DNA of 64,000 nucleotides from Lepidodermella squamata (lineage: Eukaryota; Gastrotricha): positions 310,001 to 374,000 of the forward strand of contig JBLDXI010000074.1 in the NCBI GenBank assembly GCA_047495785.1. The letters are read 5' to 3'. Positions 45,804-56,490 of this stretch are shown in pieces. How positions within the stretch are numbered: position 1 is the stretch's first letter; the number at the start of each line of letters is the position of its first letter. The position numbers were made by a program, and so were the translations under genes. The notes under the pieces are model-generated. The model saw nothing but the letters and a program-made list of their open reading frames with translations. It was not told the DNA's origin and did no database searches.

Positions 45804-48800
45804 TTAGTTTGGCACGTAGTTGTAGACGAAGGCGGCTTTGGAGTACGGATTGAACGCGACCTGCGGCTGCAGAGAGGCGTTGAGTTCCTTCTTCTTTCGC
45901 TCGCTCTTCACCTTGATGATGGCGTCGTGTTTGGCCTGTTCGCGTAGGAATTCGAGCGTGGCTTGCCGGCACGCCTTTGTGGAAGCGGACAGCCTGATCT
46001 TCGCTGGCAGCTGGTTCCACCACTGGATAGCCTTGGTTGGGAACGAGCGCTGGCCTGTGGCGAGCTTGCACGATGGTTTGACGTACTTCCCGGTGGCGGC
46101 GCCTCGAGTGTTGTGGTCATGCTGTTGGTTCATCGGCTTGACTAGCGACGAGAGTGCCTCGGGGGTCTCAGGATCCCTGCTGCACTTCCACATGGTTGTA
46201 GCCAGGTGGACCAGTCGTTTGCCTTGCAGATTCACCCATCGCAATCGCACGAGAACTTCATCGGCGGGCACGTCAGGACTGACGTCGAGAACGGCACGAA
46301 CGGCTTTGTTTTGCGCGTGTTGAAGTCGATCCAGCTGGGTCTTGCAGCCCTGATCGATGACGGCGTCGCAGTAGTTGAACTTCGACCCGATGATGCCGTC
46401 GTACATCATTGTTCGAGTCTTCAGGTCGGTGTGCCGAGCCGCTTTACGTAGTGCGTAGGTACCACTTCTTGCGGCTTTGATCAGATGATCGACGTGCTTT
46501 TCCATGGTGAGCTTTGAGTCCAGATAGACTCCCAGGATCTTTACGTGGTCAAGTGGCGGCAGATCGACTTCACCGAATCGAATTTCTGGAGCAGAAGCCT
46601 GTTGGTTAGACAAAAACATATAATTAGATTTGTCCCGATTCACTTTAAGACAGTTGGCGTGTAACCAATCGCCGATACTGCGAAGGTCCGCCTCTAGCTT
46701 CGCCTTGACTTCTTCAGGCGTCTTCCCACGGGCCACGATCGTTGTGTCGTCGGCGAACAGCGATGCGATGCTGTTTTTGCATTGAACTGGCAATTCGTTA
46801 ATGAAAATGATGAAAAGCAGTGGGCCGAGGATCGAGCCTTGTGGGACGCCGTACGTGATAGGCGCGATGTCTGAGATCTCGGTAGGCGTTTTCACGCGCT
46901 GAGAACGGCCTTCTAGGTAGGCGCGAAACCAAGCTATTGCAGCGTCGTCGAGGCCGGCAGAGCGAAGAGCAGATATTAGGCCTTTAATAGGCAGGGAGTC
47001 GAACGCTTTGCTTAGGTCGATGCATACCATTCCGACGCATTCACTGTTGTCCAGTGCCTTTCGGCAATCGTCGAGAATTTTAAGTAAGCATGACTCGCAG
47101 CTGTGGCCAGCTCGAAACCCGAACTGATTCGCTTTGAGAAAACCTATTCGTTTGAGGTAAGTTTTCAATTGACCGCTGAGACAGCGCTCCAGCAACTTCA
47201 GCAGACACGATGAGATGGAAATCGGTCGGTAGTTTGAAGGAATCGTGTGATCACCAGATTTGTAGATCGGAGTGACCGTCGACTCAAGCCAGGTGGTAGG
47301 TAGTTTTCCAGTCTTGATGGTTAGGTTAAACAGAGTCGCTAGACATTCGCTCATTTCAGGGATCACTAGCTTCAGGACGTTGTTTGGTATACCATCGGGA
47401 CCGGTAGTTGACTTGTTGTTCATTCGATCAACCTGTTCTTCGATTTTCTTCTTTGTTATGCAATTGAAGGAGAAACGCCACTCTGGCCGTGGTGGTGGTC
47501 GGCTGAAATCAGGTGACTTTGTTTCGGCAGCGATTTTCTGTCCAACAGCGGCGAATGCATCGTTGAGAACATTTGCGGCTATCGGAATGGTGTTTTCGCC
47601 TGGTGGTGACTTGTCGGTTAGGAACTCTCGCAGAACCTCCCATATTTTGCGGCTGTTCCCACGAGCCTTGGCCATCCGCTTTTGGTAATGACCATAGATG
47701 AATTGCCTAGATTCCCGGCGATGATCTTTATTCAAGGCCTTCAGTTTGGCTTCGTCTTCTTCCGAGAACGGACCAACACTTTTCTGACGCAGGAGCCTGT
47801 TTCGCTGGATTGACAGATTTATGAGGGCTCTTGATGGCTTTGGCAGACCACCTTCACGCTTTTCTGTTGTTTTGACCTGTACCTCAGGGGCGTGACGATC
47901 GAGCAACTGAATGAAGGAGTCGGTGATGCGGTCTGCGTAGCTGTCAACATCTTCATCTGCCTTTTGAATCGGCCAACTGATTGTCGAGGCGTCCTTTAAG
48001 AACGCTTCCGTGTTGATCTCGTTTAGCTTCCTGGTAGTGCGGAAGACCGTTGTTTTCTTTTCAGGCTGTTTCTTCAGTTCTAGAGGGAAAGAACAAAATA
48101 CACCAAGGTGGTCACTAAAAGGCTCATACGTTCCGGACGTAGACGTTTCGATCGAATCAGACAGCCAGATGTGATCGAGGCAGCTGAGCTTGGTTTTCCC
48201 ATAGCGAGTGACGGGACAGTCAGGCAGACCAAGCTTGAGCTTCGCACCCTCAAACACAGCTTCGAGAGCAAGCTTTACTGGGCTTTGGCGCAGGTCGTAG
48301 TTGAAGTCGCCCCCAATAATGATTCGATCTCCATTGGCCTTTTCGGTGAGCTTGTCGGTGAAAAGTTCCAGATCGCCAATAGAACAGTCGGTCGTGCGCG
48401 GGTTGTAGACAGCGCCAAGGATTAACTTTCCATGCTTCGACTCGACAGATACGACTAGCTTTTCAAGCAGTGGCAGATTCGTGATGGATAATCGCCTTAC
48501 TTTGTGAAAAGACTTTTTCATAAGAATAGCAACACCGCCGCCATTTTCACCCCTCACTTCACGGCACGACCATTCGGATCGGTAACCTTCATTATAAAGC
48601 GAGGAGGTGATGTACTTAGGTATTGCTCCGTCACGTAGCTTTGTTTCGGACAGAAAGACGATGTCTGGCTTTACCGTCACGAGAAATGTCAGCAGCTGAG
48701 CAAACTTCTCCGTTGTTTCGAGGCCGTTCATGTTAAAGTGAAGGACCAGGAGACTTGATCTGCCCAGGGCGATGAGATCGTCGATTGAGTGGCTGAAAGC

Positions 48801-49385
48801 GTTTGGTAGTGGTGTCGGTGACAGAGATGATGCAACGGACGTCATGTCTGGTGACGGCGGAGGCTCATCACACGGCGTTTCGGGTATCAACAAATCAGCG
48901 TACGTCAGTTCTGGTGACGGCGGCTGTTCGTCGACTGGCACAGGTGTTTCTATAAAAATATTAGATTTCTGCTTCTGGCCTTGACAACTTTTTCGATTGC
49001 AGAACCACAGATGTCCATCGTCGCCATAGACTTCCCAATGGTGTGGGGCGATACCAGCGCACTCAGCGTGAAACCAGCGCTTGCAATGGGAGCATTCGAT
49101 GGTAAATTGCTCTTCAATGCTTACTGGTTTCCAGGTGTCCTTTTTGCAAGTACCACAGGGACATGGTGCTTCCTCTGGAACACAGCTGGTGGTTGGCCGT
49201 TTCTGCGCAGCAGAGCGGGAATCGCGAGCCGCAGTTTCGCCCTGAGAAGAGCGCCTTGCTCGCAGAGTCGATTTCGACTTTGGAGGTTGTGAATCGCGAA
49301 GATTGTTGCTCGCTTTGCGATCGAGTTCGGCAGCAAAGCCAGAAGATAGCCCAGAAGACAGTTGAGCTCTTCTTCTAGTTAACAT
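45804..49385 (-). CDS. LINE polyprotein: PHD finger, endonuclease, reverse transcriptase
   Basis: A single open frame of about 1193 residues from MLTRRRAQLSSG. In order: a Lys/Arg-rich start, then a PHD-type zinc finger (CPCGTCKKDTW, ECSHCKRWFHAECAG, LWFCNRKSC). An APE-type endonuclease follows (LLVLHFNMNGL, FLSETKLRDG, IIIGGDFNYD, FSDHLGVFC). Then comes a reverse transcriptase with GPDGIPNNVLKL, DLSKAFDSLP, GVPQGSILGPLLFIIFINEL and catalytic SLFADDTTIV. A C-terminal region resembles other non-LTR elements (AIQWWNQLPAKIRLSA). The arrangement fits the CR1/Jockey group. No stop or frameshift breaks it, so the copy may be young. I could not fix its flanking target duplication. Confidence 0.9.
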   Translation of the reverse strand: MLTRRRAQLSSGLSSGFAAELDRKASNNLRDSQPPKSKSTLRARRSSQGETAARDSRSAAQKRPTTSCVPEEAPCPCGTCKKDTWKPVSIEEQFTIECSHCKRWFHAECAGIAPHHWEVYGDDGHLWFCNRKSCQGQKQKSNIFIETPVPVDEQPPSPELTYADLLIPETPCDEPPPSPDMTSVASSLSPTPLPNAFSHSIDDLIALGRSSLLVLHFNMNGLETTEKFAQLLTFLVTVKPDIVFLSETKLRDGAIPKYITSSLYNEGYRSEWSCREVRGENGGGVAILMKKSFHKVRRLSITNLPLLEKLVVSVESKHGKLILGAVYNPRTTDCSIGDLELFTDKLTEKANGDRIIIGGDFNYDLRQSPVKLALEAVFEGAKLKLGLPDCPVTRYGKTKLSCLDHIWLSDSIETSTSGTYEPFSDHLGVFCSFPLELKKQPEKKTTVFRTTRKLNEINTEAFLKDASTISWPIQKADEDVDSYADRITDSFIQLLDRHAPEVQVKTTEKREGGLPKPSRALINLSIQRNRLLRQKSVGPFSEEDEAKLKALNKDHRRESRQFIYGHYQKRMAKARGNSRKIWEVLREFLTDKSPPGENTIPIAANVLNDAFAAVGQKIAAETKSPDFSRPPPRPEWRFSFNCITKKKIEEQVDRMNNKSTTGPDGIPNNVLKLVIPEMSECLATLFNLTIKTGKLPTTWLESTVTPIYKSGDHTIPSNYRPISISSCLLKLLERCLSGQLKTYLKRIGFLKANQFGFRAGHSCESCLLKILDDCRKALDNSECVGMVCIDLSKAFDSLPIKGLISALRSAGLDDAAIAWFRAYLEGRSQRVKTPTEISDIAPITYGVPQGSILGPLLFIIFINELPVQCKNSIASLFADDTTIVARGKTPEEVKAKLEADLRSIGDWLHANCLKVNRDKSNYMFLSNQQASAPEIRFGEVDLPPLDHVKILGVYLDSKLTMEKHVDHLIKAARSGTYALRKAARHTDLKTRTMMYDGIIGSKFNYCDAVIDQGCKTQLDRLQHAQNKAVRAVLDVSPDVPADEVLVRLRWVNLQGKRLVHLATTMWKCSRDPETPEALSSLVKPMNQQHDHNTRGAATGKYVKPSCKLATGQRSFPTKAIQWWNQLPAKIRLSASTKACRQATLEFLREQAKHDAIIKVKSERKKKELNASLQPQVAFNPYSKAAFVYNYVPN

Positions 49386-50484
49386 GAAGTGGATCCTTCG
49401 CCTCTCAAAAGGGGTGCCCGGCCGATGATAAGGACGCCAAAAATTTATAAAAATCGAAGTATGTTTAAAATAATAGTTATACATATTTTATGATATACAT
49501 TATATTGTGTTTGAAAAACAACAGGCGCGCTTTTTGAACATGCGTTTGGAACTTAACCGAAAATCCTCGAAGGGAAGCGCAACTGGACGAGTGCGCTTAT
49601 GAAGTTGCACGAGATATTGCGCAAAGCGTGTTTATTGCTTTTCTTATCTGAAAACTGCGAAAATTGACGCTGACCTACCAGCCGTCAACGAAAGTGCTAC
49701 CAAAGTGCGCCATTATATTCTCGAGTTCCTACCTATCCTGCCGAACATGTAATCTTTCTACCATTCCTCCTGTATCTAAGTATGTATACAGTTGTATGCA
49801 TCATGCTGTAATTAACTTTATGCAGTCCCGGACGCCTTGTTCTTTGCGCTCGAGCCTCCCTTTGCCACCTTTGTACTCATTCTGAATTTTGTAAACATTA
49901 TGACTAATAATAGGTGCAAAGCGAACGGTAAACAATAAAGATTTGAGATTTGAAAGTGAGACCAATCAAGCAAGCTACTTCGGGTGCAAGTCGACAATCG
50001 CCTCATTTTCTAATAACTCGCACAAATTTGGGGATGAAGAATCCCCGAGCGACGATGGCACATTTCAAGCTGTTTCCTTTCAGTATGGTGTTCCTTGTAA
50101 GGCGAACAACGCTCATGATTCGGCACAAATTAGATAACAGGCATAGCAAGCAGCCTAAATAAATTTCGTAGCACTTCCATTCGCCCCTATGCGATATTGC
50201 TCATTGTTCCATTCATTGCTTATTACCTCTTCAAAACAGCTATCGTTTGATTGCTGTAATGCAATATCGTTTTATATGAAACTCTTACTAAGACTTTGCT
50301 AATTGGAAAGCTAGATGAACGCTCAAAAAGCCCTATTTTTGGCAACAACAATTTTGGTTACAACAAAGTAGAAGGATTTCGAGGAACTTCCAAGTGGGAA
50401 ATCCCTAAGAGACCACTATAATAGAATGGAGGTCATAATATTTACCAGAGCAGTTTTGCTTTATTAAAAAAATCACATAATTTC

Positions 50485-51345
50485 TTATTCGCTTTTCAAT
50501 GGACGCAGTCTAATTATTTTTGCAGCGAAATTTGCTTCCATCTCGTCCGGCCAAACAAATAAGGGAGATAAAATTTTCTGTGGTCGATGATTTGAAAAAT
50601 AATCATTAAGCAAATGTCTCTCCAACTTCCGATGATGAAACTGATGTTCAGCCAGTTGTAGCTCCGTCTCCAGCCTGCTGGCGATCTTGCTGCAGATTTG
50701 TACGAAGTTGGAGAAAGTCCCGGCAATAATACGGGCTGATAGAATGCCAGGTGATGCTTCCTCCATTGAAAAATCGACTGGGTGCATTGCGGCAACTGTT
50801 TCTCCAATAATCTCCTCGCCGACACTCCTGACGAATCGCAGCTTAATATCCATTGAAATCAGGTAGTCGACTGTTTCTCCTAGTTGGGTTGATTCGCCGC
50901 CGATTCTGGATCGAAAATTGTCTTTATATTCTTTGAACAGCGAATACTTATTGATAATTTCAAAAGAATCATGACTTTTGACGTAGAAAATGGGAACTAT
51001 ATCAAGTCCACTTGGAAGTTTTTCCGCCGTGTCAGTAAAAATGAAGTAAGTTATCTTGTAAGTGGCGTCCGAGCATGGTGTTGATAAAAGGAATGTCCTA
51101 GCAGCATCGACAAATCCAGAGGCATATTTTGCATCCTCCCCTATGGCAACTAACAGCACTCCGACGGCGTAGGTAACCTCAGAATCTGATCTTCGGACGA
51201 ATCGATTCGAGCATGGAAAAGGGCTGAACTTAAATTCGTCCCACAGCCATGCACAGAGCTTGGAAGTTATGACTGCAAATAGTAAATATGGGACAAAAAG
51301 TAGCACAGCTCGCCTAGAATGGCGGCGTCGGATTAATTTGGCCAT
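50485..51345 (-). CDS. Divergent GT6 (ABO-like) glycosyltransferase, probably catalytically altered
   Basis: Intronless, 286 residues. A basic N-terminus and one membrane helix (AVLLFVPYLLFAVITSKLCA) predict a type II Golgi protein. The body follows the GT6 pattern: YAVGVLLVAIGEDAKYASGF, ITYFIFTDTAEKLP, VDYLISMDIKLRFVRSVGEE, AAMHPVDF and RPQKILSPLFVWPDE near the end. In ABO-type enzymes the middle motif is D-V-D and binds manganese and the sugar nucleotide. Here it reads D-I-K. The later HDE motif is also changed (HHRKLER). So the fold seems kept and the normal active site lost. It may act as a pseudoenzyme or use another chemistry. Confidence 0.65.
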   Translation of the reverse strand: MAKLIRRRHSRRAVLLFVPYLLFAVITSKLCAWLWDEFKFSPFPCSNRFVRRSDSEVTYAVGVLLVAIGEDAKYASGFVDAARTFLLSTPCSDATYKITYFIFTDTAEKLPSGLDIVPIFYVKSHDSFEIINKYSLFKEYKDNFRSRIGGESTQLGETVDYLISMDIKLRFVRSVGEEIIGETVAAMHPVDFSMEEASPGILSARIIAGTFSNFVQICSKIASRLETELQLAEHQFHHRKLERHLLNDYFSNHRPQKILSPLFVWPDEMEANFAAKIIRLRPLKSE

Positions 51346-52880
51346 GATACAAATTCATACGTGATTCGCAAAAGCGCAATAACACAGCAGAAAGGCTGCA
51401 GTAGTGGCCACGCTCCAAATCTTCAATGCCTGATTGTTCTTGACATGCGGATGAGTGTAGCCTCCGCGATAATGGCATCTCACATCCATTCTTATTTGCC
51501 GCTAGACCAACGGGGACGCTAACAATACTAACCGCATACGCGAAAAAATGGTTCCGACTTTGTTTACCTTCGTGACACACCACCCAGTAAACATCTACTA
51601 TGCTAGTCCTATCTTTCGGGAATAAATGATAAATAATAGGCACCAAATTACTATTGCAAAAATAGTTGACGTTGTAACCAGCAACCTACCTCACTCTGGA
51701 GCTTACTGGGGCTACTTGCGGGGACCTGGGACTACGTAAGGGCTACTGAAAAATTCGTTGAGTGAGAGAGGAAACACGCGGGTTAGTTATTCGGTTGAAC
51801 AATCATTATGAAATAGTTGCTCGAAACTATCGAAAATAAGTGGTGCCCAGTCATTTGCCGCAGTTTTTAGAACACCTGCTGACTTGGTGCTCTTTCATAA
51901 CTGCTGGCTTTGGCTGCTTATTATCGCCCGAGGCAAGAAAATACTGACAATTTTCTTATAGCAGCATATCATGGCATATATAAGGCAGCGCACCTTTCAC
52001 ATATCGATAGCCCTGGTTTTTGAGGAGCACAGAGAGGCGTTTTCGCATTTTGGACAGTAAATAAGTATGGTGTTGTCGTAAACTTCCACTTTTTTCAGTT
52101 AACACAGCGTGCAGCGTGTTATCCAGGAGTTGCTCAACCATTTTCTACTCCTGCAACTTCATGCAAGAAATTTCAAGATCTAACCTGTCACCTGTCGAAA
52201 GCATCCGCCATCCGTCATTCGCAGTTCCGAGAAGACGAAAAAACACACGACGGGAAATGGGTTGGTAATTATTGGTAATTTTACCCAGCTGGGGGAAATT
52301 TCTCCGGAGTTTATTCCCATTCTTTTCGAAATTAACTTCGCCTCTCATTGGTCTCTTCTGGTACTCTTCCGGCTTCTGGGACACGATGTGTGGCAGGGAA
52401 AAAATCCTAATATCTAGCCAAATTACTCTTTGTGAAGCATGTGACACGCCCTATCTGACAGATCTCTGATCGATCAACGCGATCTGCGCGATGTTGGTAT
52501 AGCCGGGAAGCCAAATAGAGCGACCATTTTGTCGTAAAAGTCCTAGAGTTTTGATTTCGCAACGTATCGTATGGATATTTACACAAGGTATGCAGCACTT
52601 CCGGGAGCTTAAACGCTAGCATTTCCTAATTCAGAGTTACTAAGTTATCGTTTTCTGTGTATTCCCCGATTGCTTTACTATTGAGACACACTGTATGTGC
52701 TTTCGAACTTGTGCAAGAATTTGCAAAAAATATATAAAAAGGGAGGGAATAATATGCGTGGCGCGTGGTGTGTTTATGAATGGCGCGCTAAATTATTAGC
52801 AATAATAGTGCAATAATCACCATCAATCCATGTTATAAATCGCGTTCAACCGATTTCCATTCGATTCGGTCTGCATAAAA
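51346..52880. other. Intergenic region without recognised genes
   Basis: Several short open frames occur on both strands. None shows a domain, splice pattern or family resemblance that I can support. Confidence 0.35.
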
Positions 52881-53357
52881 ATGACCGGTATTTTTAAATA
52901 CACACTAGAGCAACGTGAAGACATGGTAAAATGGTATCAAGAGTTAAACAAGGACGTTGAAATGGTGCGTTCGAAATTTGCTGAAAAATACGGGAACGTT
53001 AAACTGCCATGTCGACATACTATCAAGCGCAACGTGACTAAGGTGGAGAAGTTTGGCACTCTAGCTGACAAGCACCGCTCTGGAAGACCAAGAACGGCAA
53101 CAAATGAAGCAACGGTCGCTGCATTTCTGGCAGAAGTCGCTGAGGGTGGAGCGAAAAGCATTAACGAAATTACTAAGAAGTTGGGCAAGAATAAGTCATC
53201 GATTTACGCATTGCTACGTAGAGATTTGAAGCTTCAAGCCTTTCGATCCAAAGAGTGGTATACGACGATGGAAAAGAATGACAAGGGTGGCGCGGGATCT
53301 GCACAGACCTTTCTTCGAGCGCCTGGAAAACGAAAATCGGAAAATACTCTCGACTGA
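52881..53357 (+). pseudogene. Tc1/mariner-like transposase, N-terminal part
   Basis: 158 residues: a helix-turn-helix start (YTLEQREDMVKWYQELNKDV), a linker with GRPRTATNEA and a second helix-turn-helix (INEITKKLGKNKSSIYALL). This matches the DNA-binding half of mariner/IS630-type transposases. The DDE catalytic domain is missing and the frame ends after a basic run, so the copy is dead. I did not find its inverted ends. Confidence 0.65.
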
Positions 53358-53909
53358 GCAGCAATGGCGAGAATATCTATTATCTGGTGGTTACAGCCTT
53401 TCGTCAATATGCAGCTGACACGTCTTTTAGAAAAGTTAATACTACAACTGATCATTTCGCTTGAAAATTTCATGTTGGAGAAACTGGTGACTGGTGAATA
53501 CAGTGAGAATAAAGAATAAAAATGTGTGACTTGCTAATTCGATTAATGCTCAAAGTTTTCAAGGTTCAAGAAATTTGTGATAGGTATGCTTTAACCGGTG
53601 TTTGTAGCAAAGCTGCCACAGTGCATCTCCTGAGAGTGATACAACCGATTTCCTGACCGCTTTACACCTTTGGTATTTTGTATTTGTGTGAAAGTGAAAA
53701 TCTAAAAGCAGATGCCTTGCGATAATCATTGTTTTAACTGAAAGCCAGCTATTGCATAAAAATGGCAGTTAAATTTATCATGACGTATGACCCCATTGAT
53801 CAGGCGTGGCCATGAGGGGACTTAAACTTATGACAGTACTGACTATCCATGGAGCTTGCTGGTGAGTACCAATGATAATTCGACAAAATCGGCAAGACCA
53901 ATAAATTAA

Positions 53910-54040
53910 GGATGTGGCTATTCGGACACAAAATTGTGTGTCACGCAATGGCTATTCAACACAGTGTGCGTGACTGGCTACTCGAACACAAGTGGGCGTG
54001 AAGTGGTGTTTGCGCGCATTCGGCTATTTGAACACAGCAT
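53910..54040 (+). repeat. Left inverted end with iterated GGCTATTCGAACACA
   Basis: Units begin near 53916, 53950, 53976 and 54022 with small changes (GGCTACTCG, GGCTATTTG). The layout resembles arrays of protein-binding sites. Confidence 0.8.
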
Positions 54041-54059
54041 CCCAAGTCACCTGATAATC

Positions 54060-54360
54060 ACCGAAATCCGGATTTTAACAACTTATTGTTAGTCCGGAAA
54101 ATGCTAAAACTGCGAAAATTCGAAATAAATAAAATTGCACCAAAAGCGCAACGTACACCTATCAACTTTGGTCTGGCGGTGCGTGAACGGTGAGGCTCCC
54201 GAATATCTGTGCGAAATTTTCGTCCGGAAAGAATTTGACCCAGACCAACCAATGACGCGAAGCGTGTTCAACAACACCCTCGACGTTCCATGCCTACGAT
54301 CTAAGCATGGGCAGAAAACACTGGCATACCGAGGCGCAGTGCTCTTCAACAACCTGTCGT
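54060..54360 (+). mobile_element. LINE C-terminal fragment, first half
   Basis: The plus strand encodes LSTLVWRCVNGEAPEYLCEI, then a basic stretch and RGAVLFNNLS. This is the usual end of a non-LTR reverse-transcriptase protein. It is interrupted at 54361 by a transposon, and the frame resumes at 55386 on the far side. Confidence 0.65.
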
Positions 54361-55377
54361 CATGAGACGTAGCTAGGACGCCGAAGCTTGAATCCCGCCA
54401 TACAAAGTGACGTGTTGGCGTTATGCATGCTTGAATATTCTGAATAATTTGCCTTTTGTAAAAATTAAATTTTCAGGGATTAATAAACATAATTATTTTA
54501 TTAATCCTTGAAATTTAAAAAATATTAAGTTGAAAATTCAAAAGGTTTAAAAATCGTAGGCGTCGATGGTTACGAAGCTAGAATCAGGTTCCAAGTAGGA
54601 ACTAAGATCGAGAGAACTCAAACCATGTGATGTAGAGCTCTGCGAACTACTTTCTTAAGACAAAAAGCAACTCAAACAAGCCGTATGCTGATATTTTCCA
54701 TTGAGTTGTTTTTCTTTTTCACGTCGCGATTATGCTGCAGCTGTTGCGTAATGACGTAAGATAATTTCATCTCTTAAACAATCGAGCAGGAAATGTTTTT
54801 CAGTCGAAATTTTCAAAGTTTTCGGCTAGAGGACTTTACCGGGAACTTAATTGCTCATTTGCGGTCTGATAAATTACTGGCAGTTCAAACTGGAATGAAA
54901 AAATGGGCTGGATGTGATCAGCATCTCAATTTTCAGATTTTTCAGCTCTCAGTTTTTCTCAGTTATCCTATCAATTTTTAATTTTTAATTAATTTTCTCA
55001 ATTATTCTCTAATTCAAGTTAGATTCAAATTCAAGTAAATTCAAGTAAATTCAAATTCAAGCTTCTTCATTACATCTATTGATTTTAGTTTCATGCATTA
55101 TAAATAGATAATTTTGAAAATTAATGGCTCGAAGCAGGTGTTGATATCATTTTTTACAATGTGTTGCAATGCAATTAATTATCGATTGATCGCGCCCGAA
55201 TCAAGGGCACTTTCAACCTTATTTTGGACAACATAAAATAAGGATTAAAAAAGCGCGAACATTTAATGAGGTGATTCATCTCATTATTTTCAAAAAGTGA
55301 CCTTTGACCCTAATTATTTCTGACAACACTTTTTTCTCGTAAACAACCCAGCTGCGGCGTCCTAGCTACGTCTCATG
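54361..55377. mobile_element. Nested hAT- or P-type non-autonomous transposon
   Basis: 1017 bases flanked by the perfect 8-bp direct repeat CCTGTCGT (54353-54360 and 55378-55385). Inverted ends of about 28 bases differ by one base within the aligned part: CATGAGACGTAGCTAGGACG on both ends. The inside is AT-rich and without a transposase. An 8-bp duplication fits hAT or P superfamily elements, and the CATGA start is also seen in P elements. It sits inside the LINE tail, itself inside the MULE-like element. Confidence 0.82.
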
Positions 55378-55385
55378 CCTGTCGT

Positions 55386-55480
55386 GGGAAACACAGAACG
55401 CTAAAACGGCCAACAGCTGCCGACAACTAACATACAATGAACTGCTTAACGCGCCTATGTGTTTTTCGAACAAAGTTTAA
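55386..55480 (+). mobile_element. LINE C-terminal fragment, second half
   Basis: After the nested transposon and its duplicated target site the LINE frame resumes directly (WETQNAKTANSC...) and stops near 55480. This shows that the insertion split a once continuous sequence. Confidence 0.55.
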
Positions 55481-55566
55481 CGACCTCTGAAACGGCTCTG
55501 AATGACTCTCTGCACGAAAACTAGCGGCTGCACTTTTTTTCTCTTGTAGAACTTCCAAACCTGGAT

Positions 55567-56011
55567 ATCATTCTCTCATTCTCATTCTCATTTTTATTGC
55601 AAATTGTTTTTCAACAGTTAGCAAATAGTTAAGTTTAGTTTAGCAGAAAGTTGTTTCTTGGCGCCTCACCACAGAAGTCACGTAGTTTACCAATGAAGGC
55701 GAATTAAATTTTATATGTTTGCAAAAAGCACTGTGAGAGTTGTTAACCACGCAAGACGGCAGACGGTTCCACGCAGCACGCACGCGCCTGGAGAAGCTAA
55801 ATTTATAGTTCAGGTTATTTCTAACCGCTTTCATCGTCACAGAATGAGGAGGAAGGCGAGAGTTTCGGGAGATTATAAAAAAGTCTTTAAAGTCTTTTTC
55901 ATGCTCTTTAAATAAATAAATACCAGCATAACGGGAAAATATCCGGTCCAAAATTCGAGCGCGCATTAGCATCAGCAATAAAGGCGATAAAGCAGTGGAG
56001 CAATAAAGCAA
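55567..56011 (-). mobile_element. Second LINE 3' end, minus strand
   Basis: The minus strand encodes ISRNSRLPPHSVTMKAVRNN, then FSRRVRAAWNRLPSCVVNNS, stopping at 55640. It is close to the copy at 18898-19221. A simple tail of ATGAGA-type units stands at 55567-55594. The upstream part of the LINE is missing (5' truncation). Confidence 0.7.
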
Positions 56012-56344
56012 TAAAGGCCGCTTTCTTTGATTTTTGGGTCACGGTCATCGAGTCTGGCGGAAATTCCGATAAAAGGCTGCTGCGCGGCGTGATTGCAACT
56101 GATAATTAGCGATTTGATAGCTCGAACTTATTTCAATTTGTCTTGCCGTCGGCCTTAAAAGCGCGCGGCGAGGTGAGACCCCTTGATACCATTGGAGGCG
56201 CGGGCGGGGAGGATAGGTTTAAATTCAAGAATACATGTCTCTAGCAGGGGCAGTGTTTGAAATTATGCTAAAAACGCCAAATCCGTCTTAAATCCGGTCA
56301 ATTACCGTCTTTTCGCTAGCCTATTACTGTTATTCCTCGACTTC

Positions 56345-56490
56345 GAGAGGTGTGTTCGAATAGCCGCTTCCGCGCACACACCTCTATGTTCAAGTAGCCA
56401 ATCACGCATACACAGTGTGTTCAAATAGCGAAAAGCGCGCACACAATGTGTTCGAATAGCCATTGCGTGACACACCGAATAGCCTCGTCC
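56345..56490 (-). repeat. Right inverted end with iterated GGCTATTCGAACACA
   Basis: On the plus strand it reads TGTGTTCGAATAGCC and variants near 56351, 56387, 56418, 56447 and 56471, the reverse complement of the left end. Confidence 0.8.

Larger units (their letters stand above)
53910..56490. mobile_element. Non-autonomous MULE-like transposon with 9-bp target duplication
   Basis: A 2581-base element is flanked by the perfect direct repeat ATAAATTAA (53901-53909 and 56491-56499). Its ends are inverted: GGATGTGGCTATTCGG on the left against GGACGAGGCTATTCGG read inward from the right. The inverted ends extend over about 130-145 bases. They contain repeated units of GGCTATTCGAACACA, about four on the left and five on the right. 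A 9-bp duplication and long inverted ends fit Mutator-like elements. It encodes no transposase. Inside are LINE tails and a second transposon. Confidence 0.82.

Noticed and set aside
52145-52622. Several overlapping short frames on both strands
   Set aside because: No start context, domain or splice pattern. Lengths are what chance gives in this base composition.
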